Made by a program: the position numbers and the translations under genes
The notes under the pieces: model-generated
Seen by the model: only the letters and a program-made list of their open reading frames with translations
The model's database searches: none
Told to the model about the DNA's origin: nothing
In this document: positions 7,041 to 11,842 of the stretch, piece after piece
Layout: each line of letters begins with the position of its first letter
How positions within the stretch are numbered: position 1 is the stretch's first letter
Source of the DNA: Microcaldota archaeon
GTDB lineage: Archaea; Micrarchaeota; Micrarchaeia; Micrarchaeales; CABMGC01
Length of the DNA stretch: 19,291 nucleotides
NCBI GenBank assembly: GCA_030040265.1
Contig: JASHUB010000048.1
Span: 1 to 19,291, forward strand
Direction: 5' to 3'

Positions 7041-7154
7041 CATCAGTTGAAGTGGAGTGCAAAGTGGAGTTCCCGAAGAGGAGAATATCAATTACTATTA
7101 AATGCTATGCTTTATACGTCGGCGTTCACAGCCAAGTGACCTTACCCCCACCTA
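7041..7154. repeat. right-hand module repeat, copy 1
   Basis: The 114-bp segment matches 8614-8726 with about 12 substitutions and one deleted base; its last 44 bp (7108-7151) also match 9872-9915. It contains AAGTGGAGT twice (7050-7058 and 7062-7070), 12 bp apart, resembling paired protein-binding sites. A conserved TGCTTTATACGTCGG follows at 7108-7122, and it ends in the tRNA-derived core. The order arm sites, spacer, core is what an integrase attachment site would show. Confidence 0.88.
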
Positions 7155-7233
7155 CTGACGACAAAACGGGCTTTGTCGTCGATGAGAGAATCGAACTTGA
7201 CGGCTGACTCTCTAACAGTTCCACTATTCTAAA
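7140..7233. repeat. 94-bp left-hand direct repeat, copy B
   Basis: Second copy of the repeat that starts in tRNA-Val, shifted by 781 bp with three mismatches. It contains the same core (7140-7151), hairpin (7157-7180) and inverted tRNA-like stretch (7186-7230). It overlaps the end of the right-hand repeat at the core, so right arm, core and left arm are fused here as expected at a junction of two tandem insertions. Confidence 0.92.
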
Positions 7234-7313
7234 TGCAGAGCCCCGCGGGCGGGAGGGCAAGAGGGCACGCTTGGGCAAATCTCGACCGCCCTCCGCCAAT
7301 CGGTCGGGCTCGG
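7234..7313. other. GC-rich spacer downstream of minus-strand gene
   Basis: This 80-bp stretch is G+C-rich (for example CCCCGCGGGCGGGAGGG), unlike the AT-rich repeats beside it. A weak inverted pair CGACCG/CGGTCG with a 12-nt loop lies at about 7283-7306, just past the stop of the minus-strand gene. No credible gene is seen. Confidence 0.4.
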
Positions 7314-7877
7314 TCAGTCCTGAGAATCCCCACCTATCACTGCTGCCGGGTTCTCCCTCAGTGCCTTCTCAAATGCTGCCCTATCTAGCTGCAGGCTGTG
7401 ACCTTCTGCCATATACATCTCGGTCACTTCCTGTTCAAGAAGTACTGCCTGTGCTCCGGTAAGCATGGATAGCTGCTCTAATGTACCGTCAGTCTCTCTT
7501 ATCTGGAACAGGCTGATACCTACCTTGTGCGAAGTGGCTTTCCTTGGGTCCATCGAAAACCCGAGATTCATCGAAAGAACTGCGATGCCAAGTATGTAAG
7601 GTCTATTTCCCTGAGAGTCTGCCTCCTCCCCACCTACAAAAACCAGAACCTTTTTTCCATATGCAAGCTTCTTATGAACCTCAAGCACCGATGCGATGTA
7701 ATCTGGAAGACGCGTGCTCGTCCATTCTAGGTTGCCGCAGAACTTAAACATCGTAACTTCGGTGCCGACATAAAACCTACCGGCAGGTATCCCATCAATC
7801 CCCTTCTGCGTGAAGGTTAGTACAGCCAACCCTTTATCCGACTTGTATGTGCCTTGCCCTACAGCTAGCCTTGCCAT
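7314..7877 (-). CDS. module 2 hypothetical protein A
   Basis: This 187-residue protein matches no family I recognise. It looks like a soluble alpha/beta protein. The N-terminal half has alternating strands (LAVLTF, GRFYVGTEVTMFKF, KVLVFVGG), and the C-terminal half has an amphipathic region (LEQLSMLTGAQAVLLEQEVTEMYMAEG) and an acidic tail. The frame is open up to an ATG at 7979. ATG 7877 (MARLAVGQG) is preferred because a minus-strand TATA element (ATAAATA, about 7909-7915) lies the right distance upstream for a leader of about 7 nt, and the extra N-terminal residues are low in structure. It is transcribed divergently from hypothetical protein B within the same module, which suggests functional pairing without proving it. 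Confidence 0.62.
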   Translation of the reverse strand: MARLAVGQGTYKSDKGLAVLTFTQKGIDGIPAGRFYVGTEVTMFKFCGNLEWTSTRLPDYIASVLEVHKKLAYGKKVLVFVGGEEADSQGNRPYILGIAVLSMNLGFSMDPRKATSHKVGISLFQIRETDGTLEQLSMLTGAQAVLLEQEVTEMYMAEGHSLQLDRAAFEKALRENPAAVIGGDSQD

Positions 7878-7996
7878 GTTATCACATCTAGGCATTGATT
7901 GGCTCTGGTATTTATGACTTGCGGGAGCACGCGAACGAGGAAGAGCGATGAAAACCTCTAAATAGTATTCTGGACTCATTTGTTGCAGTGATTATC
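7878..7996. promoter_or_regulatory. divergent promoter of module 2
   Basis: The 119-bp spacer holds a minus-strand TATA element (ATAAATA, 7909-7915) for protein A and a plus-strand one (CTCTAAATAG, 7956-7965) for protein B. Predicted start points lie near 7884 and 7988, giving short leaders of about 7-9 nt to both genes. No clear operator palindrome was found. Confidence 0.5.
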
Positions 7997-8608
7997 ATGC
8001 CAGCTGTGAGAAAAGCACCAAAGCTCGCCACGGGAGCACAGGTAGAAAAGTGGGTAGCGGGAGTACCGCGAACAATGACAAGCGGCAAGACCGAAACGGA
8101 TCCTGAGAGGCTGATAGCAGTCGGTAAGTTATATTACGATCGGTTCTATGGGGAGGGTAATTGGATGGGGGATCTCGACTTTCCATTTACCGTTAGAGGA
8201 GACGTTGCGGCCAACGAGAACACGCCAACCGCTTATCTGTATTACCTGTACACTTTCGTAAACCCCAGAGCGCGTCGTCCAACCACGAGAGGACCGTCGC
8301 CGCACCAACCGGACCCATTTGTGGGAGAGGGCATGCGGGATGCCGCCCTAAAACAGATGGTGGAACGAGGCTTCAAGCTGACCGATTACGAAGAGCAGAC
8401 CCTCCCGGAAGCCGTAAAGCTTTTACTCAATAAGAAGCTCACAGAACTCCAGGCAGCGTATCTCGAAAGACTGCGGGCAGAGGAGCTCAAGAAGGCGGTC
8501 AAGCTCCCTCCGACGCCGCTTGGCCGTACTGTATCGAAAATTCTGGGATTCGACGCTCCAACCGTGGAAGAAGAGAAAGAAGCCCTTGAGCAGACCCAGA
8601 GACCTTAA
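7997..8608 (+). CDS. module 2 hypothetical protein B
   Basis: This 203-residue protein is of unknown family. It starts with a basic stretch (MPAVRKAPKLATG), then has an aromatic-rich central region (LYYDRFYGEGNWMGDLDFPFTVRGD, YLYYLYTFVNPRARRP) and a helical, Lys/Glu-rich C-terminal third (LTDYEEQTLPEAVKLLLNKKLTELQAAYLERLRAEELKKAVK). No membrane segment or nucleotide-binding loop is seen. A GTG at 7988 in the same frame is an alternative leaderless start; ATG 7997 is preferred for its short leader after the predicted start point. It is divergent from protein A, and the right-hand repeat begins 5 bases after its stop. No function is assigned. Confidence 0.65.
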   Translation: MPAVRKAPKLATGAQVEKWVAGVPRTMTSGKTETDPERLIAVGKLYYDRFYGEGNWMGDLDFPFTVRGDVAANENTPTAYLYYLYTFVNPRARRPTTRGPSPHQPDPFVGEGMRDAALKQMVERGFKLTDYEEQTLPEAVKLLLNKKLTELQAAYLERLRAEELKKAVKLPPTPLGRTVSKILGFDAPTVEEEKEALEQTQRP

Positions 8609-8613
8609 CTCCA

Positions 8614-8726
8614 CATCGGTTGAAGTGGAGTATAGAGTGTAGTCTCCGAAGAGGAGAATATTAATTACTATTAATCACTATGCTTTATACGTCGGCGTTC
8701 ACGGCCAAGTGACCTTACCCCACCTA
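8614..8726. repeat. right-hand module repeat, copy 2
   Basis: Matches 7041-7154 at roughly 89 percent. Just upstream, ACTCCAC forms an inverted pair with GTGGAGT (about 8608-8632), overlapping the first AAGTGGAGT motif. The second motif is worn (AGAGTGTAGT). The core here has lost one C (CCTTACCCCAC, 8713-8723), and the left-hand repeat does not follow, so the junction with the Fic module differs from the first. Confidence 0.88.
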
Positions 8727-8747
8727 TAAACGATAACCGAAGATACA

Positions 8748-8824
8748 GTTAGGTAGACACCAATGACAAAGTTTGTCTACCTAACGGTTAGGTAGACATA
8801 TTTAAATAGTTTTGTCTACCTAAC
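8748..8824. promoter_or_regulatory. double inverted-repeat operator around the fic promoter
   Basis: The 12-bp half-site GTTAGGTAGACA occurs at 8748-8759 and 8787-8798, and its exact reverse complement TGTCTACCTAAC at 8774-8785 and 8813-8824. The two halves of each unit are separated by 14 nt, and the units repeat with a 39-bp period. The inner pair (8774-8798) is a perfect palindrome with a single central G. All four half-sites are identical, which indicates selection for a dimeric DNA-binding protein. The second unit encloses the TATA box, so binding would block TBP. The binding protein is not evident; the Fic protein shows no clear HTH. Confidence 0.85.
8799..8808 (+). promoter_or_regulatory. 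TATA box of fic gene
   Basis: TATTTAAATA is a strong archaeal TATA element centred about 27 nt before ATG 8831, predicting an essentially leaderless mRNA. It sits in the 14-nt spacer between two operator half-sites. Confidence 0.75.
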
Positions 8825-8830
8825 CATATC

Positions 8831-9868
8831 ATGGCTCTTATTACGAAGATAATAAAAGGCAGAAAGTACTACTATTTCTTTCTAAGCTACCGACGTGTAA
8901 CTGGTCCTAAAAGCTTCAGTAAATACATAGGAGTGGCTCGCCCAAGCGTAAAAGACCTAGCACAGGTAGAAGAGACATTCAAGCAAGAACTAATAAAGAA
9001 ACTATCCGGTAAGCGTTATTCTAACGAAGCTACAAGCAAGGACGACGTAATAAAGAGCCTGCTATTTTGCAAAGAATTCACTCAAGAGTTCCAGAAGCTC
9101 ACCGAATCCAAACGAAGAAAATATGACATCGATAGCACAGTACGCTTCACACTAACAACATTAACAACCGAGGAAGTCGATGTAGGCATCTCCGATGTTG
9201 AAGCTGCACTCACAAAAAGATTTGGATTAACACAAAGAGAGCAGATTAGTAGAAACATGTTGCGCGCGGTGGACTCGATAAAAGGACATCATAAATTAGA
9301 CAAAACGTATCTTCTTGATCTTCACCGACTAATAATGGCAACTTTTGAGACCAAGACTCCCGGCAGATTCAGGACTAAGAGGGTCCACTTATACCGATAC
9401 GATGTTTCAGAAACTGCAGGCAAGAGGGAATTGAGATACCAGCCGCCACATCATGCTAAAGTCATTAAGTTACTTGACGCTTTTGTCAAGTGGTACAACG
9501 AGAGCACCTTAAATCCCATAGAGAAAGCGGCAGTCGCACATTACAGCCTATATAAGATACACCCATTCCTTGATGGAAATAAGAGGATATGCCGATTAGT
9601 ATTAAATAAAGCATTACTCGATAATGGGTTCCCGCTGATCAATATCTCAGTTAATAAGGAGCCCTATTTTGATGCACTGGTCGCATCTGTGGAATCGGGA
9701 GATCCAAAAGTATTTATTGATTTTACCATCAAAGAATTCTACTCACAGATAAAGGAATTCTTGATACAGGAAAAGCTTGACAAAATCGATGACGGAATCA
9801 GTAGTGGAACAAGAAGGGTCTTAAGTGCTAAGGATGCCTTAGGGGATTACGCAAAGCATGTCAAATAA
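8831..9868 (+). CDS. Fic-domain protein (putative AMP-transferase) lacking inhibitory motif
   Basis: Fic enzymes transfer AMP or other nucleotide moieties to target proteins. The 345-residue protein has an N-terminal module seen in archaeal Fic proteins (KGRKYYYFFLSYRRVTG...KYIG, residues 9-34) and a helical region. The Fic core includes a flap GRFRTKRVHLYR (178-189), YQPPHHAKV (203-211) and the active-site motif HPFLDGNKRICR (244-255), with His244 catalytic and Lys251 in place of the usual second Gly, as in Doc-like members. In relatives the N-terminal helix reads roughly VRFTYNSNxIEGxTLTLxET. Here residues 104-115 read VRFTLTTLTTEE, with the SxxIEG autoinhibitory stretch apparently deleted. 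The gene is richer in A+T than the flanks and has a tightly organised operator. A toxin, stress or defence role is inferred. Confidence 0.88.
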   Translation: MALITKIIKGRKYYYFFLSYRRVTGPKSFSKYIGVARPSVKDLAQVEETFKQELIKKLSGKRYSNEATSKDDVIKSLLFCKEFTQEFQKLTESKRRKYDIDSTVRFTLTTLTTEEVDVGISDVEAALTKRFGLTQREQISRNMLRAVDSIKGHHKLDKTYLLDLHRLIMATFETKTPGRFRTKRVHLYRYDVSETAGKRELRYQPPHHAKVIKLLDAFVKWYNESTLNPIEKAAVAHYSLYKIHPFLDGNKRICRLVLNKALLDNGFPLINISVNKEPYFDALVASVESGDPKVFIDFTIKEFYSQIKEFLIQEKLDKIDDGISSGTRRVLSAKDALGDYAKHVK

Positions 9869-9871
9869 CAT

Positions 9872-9915
9872 TGCTTTATACGTCGGTATTCACTGCCTAA
9901 TGACCTTACCCCCAC
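9872..9915. repeat. right-hand module repeat, copy 3 (short)
   Basis: Forty-four bases match 7108-7151 with five or so substitutions, including TGCTTTATACGTCGG and the intact core CCTTACCCCCAC (9904-9915). The upstream 60 bp seen in the other copies are absent, because the Fic coding region ends directly before it. This marks the right end of the last clear module. Confidence 0.85.
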
Positions 9916-9945
9916 TACCATGCTCCTAAACGAACACCTGGTTAG

Positions 9946-9955
9946 CTTTTTAAAC
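9946..9955 (+). promoter_or_regulatory. TATA box of the 9982 gene
   Basis: CTTTTTAAAC is centred near 9950 and predicts transcription from about 9977, 5 nt before ATG 9982. Confidence 0.5.
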
Positions 9956-9981
9956 CCTGAAAAGAAACTAACTCTGATTCT

Positions 9982-10599
9982 ATGGCACCTGCAAGAGCAC
10001 ATGGTAGGTCTAGATCGCCAACGATAGCAGAAGTGGCGCGTGACATAAGCATACCGGAATACCAGCAGAAGCTGCTCTCTGCTTTAGGCCAGCCTGCGGA
10101 GCTGCAGCGCAGGATCGCCGGGCTGCTGACACTAAAGCCAGAAAAGGCCTACAGCATACTGTTCTACGAGGCAGGGCACAGCATGGTAGAAGTTGCCCTG
10201 GACGACGAGCATACAGAAGCGGCAGTGATGCTCTTGAGGGCGCTGCCGCGGGCCCTGAAGCCAGCAGACACCATAAGACTGGCGGCACCTTCTCTTGCAA
10301 GGATGCTCTTCTTCCTTCATTTCGATGAGGCGATGGACGTTCTCGCGTACATGAAAGGGAAGCTGAGCCCTGAAGACATGCTGAAACTGATAGACGCGAT
10401 ACAAAGCGACCCAGCCTCAAAAAGCAGGGATGATGACGGGAACATGAACCCGTGGTCTAAGTTCGTGTGCGGGCTTGTGCTAAAGGGGATAAAACGAGGC
10501 GTCACTCCCATAACTGCAGGAAAAGAGAAGACTTCTCTGACCGCAGGTCCGGATACCGGCCCGGTCGCAAGTGGCAGTCCAGAGGCAAATGGTAGTTGA
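9982..10599 (+). CDS. hypothetical all-alpha protein
   Basis: This 205-residue protein is not recognised. Residues 1-20 are basic and flexible (MAPARAHGRSRSP), the middle is predicted almost entirely helical (IPEYQQKLLSALGQPAELQRRIAGLL, EAAVMLLRALPRAL, SLARMLFFLHFDEAMDVLAYMKG, PEDMLKLIDAIQSD), and the last 35 residues are Gly/Ser/Pro-rich. The helix-pair rhythm could be a helical-repeat scaffold. It lies just beyond the last core repeat and converges on the purM-like gene with a 28-bp gap. No further core is seen on its right, so it may be the original neighbour of the tRNA or a fourth cargo gene that lost its end. The TATA box supports this start. Confidence 0.6.
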   Translation: MAPARAHGRSRSPTIAEVARDISIPEYQQKLLSALGQPAELQRRIAGLLTLKPEKAYSILFYEAGHSMVEVALDDEHTEAAVMLLRALPRALKPADTIRLAAPSLARMLFFLHFDEAMDVLAYMKGKLSPEDMLKLIDAIQSDPASKSRDDDGNMNPWSKFVCGLVLKGIKRGVTPITAGKEKTSLTAGPDTGPVASGSPEANGS

Positions 10600-10627
10600 T
10601 GGACCATTTCACCTGCCATGAGAGTGC

Positions 10628-11761
10628 TCAATCATCCTGGTAGACTATGTCTTTCGGCTTTATTTTGACGGCCTTTTCTCCTCTCTTCACGCTACCGAGC
10701 TCGAACGCCTTTATGCCATGCTTCTCGCTGATGCCTATCGCCGTGTCTACGCTTGCTCTTGGCATCATCGCGACGTAGCCGACGCCCATGTTCCAAGTGG
10801 CGAACGCCTCCGCGTCTGGGACTTTTGACTTTTCTTGTAGGAAACGGAATAGCTCAGGCACCTCCGGCACGAACTCTACCTCGTAAGTGAAAGGCTTCCT
10901 GTTGCGCATTATCTTCTTCCATGCGTGGCCGGTTATCGGCTGGAGGTAGCTTATCGGCGTCGAGCCCAGCATCTCGATTAGCGGTCTGGTGTATAGGGTT
11001 GTTGGGACTAGAAGTTCCTCTCCAAATAGCTTTCCGCTAGGGAGCTGGGTGAAGTAGCCATCTGGAAGCTCTCCAGCGACCTTTCTTGCCAGCGACGCAC
11101 CATTCGCGTGCATCCCGCTAGAAGCCATACCCACCATCACGTCTCCTTCTGCAAGGTTCTGGCCTACTGTAAGGTTGCTCTTAGGGTTTATGAGACCTAC
11201 AGATGCACCAGCCAAGTCCAGTGTCCCAGGGATTATTATGCCCTTGAGGGAAGGAGTCTCTCCGCATGGGATGCCCATCCCGAGTCGGTCTGCAGCATTC
11301 CTGAAACCACGGAATAGCGCACCTGTCTTGCCATCTCCCTCGAACCAATCCGAGTTGTGAGTGCTTATCAGGTCGCCATAAACAATAGGATCACCTCCTA
11401 TCGACGCAAGGTCGTTCGTGGACATCGCCACATTGTCGACCCCCACGCCTTCGAAGTATGAAAGTTTTCCTCCTCGAGGGTCTGCGTGCATCACATCAGC
11501 GATAAGCACCTTCGTGCCAAGCCCCTCGACATTGAAGGCGAGGTGGTAGCTTGCGCCATCAAGGGCTATGGCTATAGCAGATTCTCCAAGCGTCTCCGGA
11601 ATTATCCTGACGCCGAGCCTCTCCGGATTCCTGAGCGTCGGCCCGAACAGGTCAAGGGCCTCTCTCTTCACGGGGTCCAGTTTGCCGTAGTCTACAAACT
11701 CAGCATATGCTGACTTAGGCTTTGTGCCTGCGATCTGCGCTATAGGTCCTTGTCCCCCCAT
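10628..11761 (-). CDS. purM: phosphoribosylformylglycinamidine cyclo-ligase (PurM/AIR synthase)-like protein
   Basis: PurM closes formylglycinamidine ribonucleotide to aminoimidazole ribonucleotide with ATP. The product (377 residues from ATG 11761) shows the PurM series: NVEGLGTKVLIADVM, GVGVDNVAMSTNDLASIGGDPIVYGD, CGETPSLKG, GMASSGMHANGASLARK, LLVPTTLYTRPL and a late segment PITGHAWKKIMR where many PurMs read HITGGG. The frame is open to 11818. ATG 11761 is preferred because a minus-strand TATA (about 11792-11800) would start transcription near 11769. No other purine genes are adjacent. The motif differences leave some room for a related ATP-dependent ligase of the PurM superfamily. Confidence 0.8.
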   Translation of the reverse strand: MGGQGPIAQIAGTKPKSAYAEFVDYGKLDPVKREALDLFGPTLRNPERLGVRIIPETLGESAIAIALDGASYHLAFNVEGLGTKVLIADVMHADPRGGKLSYFEGVGVDNVAMSTNDLASIGGDPIVYGDLISTHNSDWFEGDGKTGALFRGFRNAADRLGMGIPCGETPSLKGIIIPGTLDLAGASVGLINPKSNLTVGQNLAEGDVMVGMASSGMHANGASLARKVAGELPDGYFTQLPSGKLFGEELLVPTTLYTRPLIEMLGSTPISYLQPITGHAWKKIMRNRKPFTYEVEFVPEVPELFRFLQEKSKVPDAEAFATWNMGVGYVAMMPRASVDTAIGISEKHGIKAFELGSVKRGEKAVKIKPKDIVYQDD

Positions 11762-11791
11762 CGATTCACCGAATATGCCTAAGCTGCGGAT

Positions 11792-11800
11792 AATATTTAA
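11792..11800 (-). promoter_or_regulatory. TATA box of purM-like gene
   Basis: On the minus strand TTAAATATT lies about 35 nt before ATG 11761, giving an 8-nt leader. It falls downstream of the ATG at 11818, so that ATG is unlikely to be used. Confidence 0.55.
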
Positions 11801-11842
11801 CCCTTTGCAGCGCCTCATTGTCTAAAAGCGAAGAGGATAAGC

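Larger units (their letters stand above)
6359..9915. mobile_element. tRNA-anchored array of three integrase-less accessory modules
   Basis: The 12-nt core CCTTACCCCCAC occurs at 6359 (within the intact tRNA), 7140, 8713 (as CCTTACCCCAC, one C missing) and 9904. The cores divide the DNA into modules of about 781, 1573 and 1191 bp. Every module ends with a related right-hand repeat joined to the core. The first two begin with a shared left-hand repeat. Module genes are unrelated to each other, and the Fic module is clearly richer in A+T than the flanking chromosome. This is the expected result of successive site-specific insertions at a tRNA 3' end. No integrase, transposase or replication gene is seen, so mobilisation in trans is inferred. 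Tandem duplication followed by divergence is the alternative for the repeats, but not for the differing cargo. Confidence 0.65.

Noticed and set aside
7108..7151. Second tRNA gene at the right arm
   Set aside because: Only the 3' end of the acceptor and part of the T-stem side remain. No anticodon arm or paired acceptor stem can be drawn.
7271..7462. Small plus-strand gene in module 2
   Set aside because: It mostly overlaps the 3' part of the minus-strand gene, and its Pro/Ser-rich product and lack of a TATA box suggest chance.
8748..8824. CRISPR-like repeat with 39-bp period
   Set aside because: There are only two units, the repeated part is an inverted pair, and the spacers are 14 nt with one holding a TATA box. 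Operator structure explains it better.
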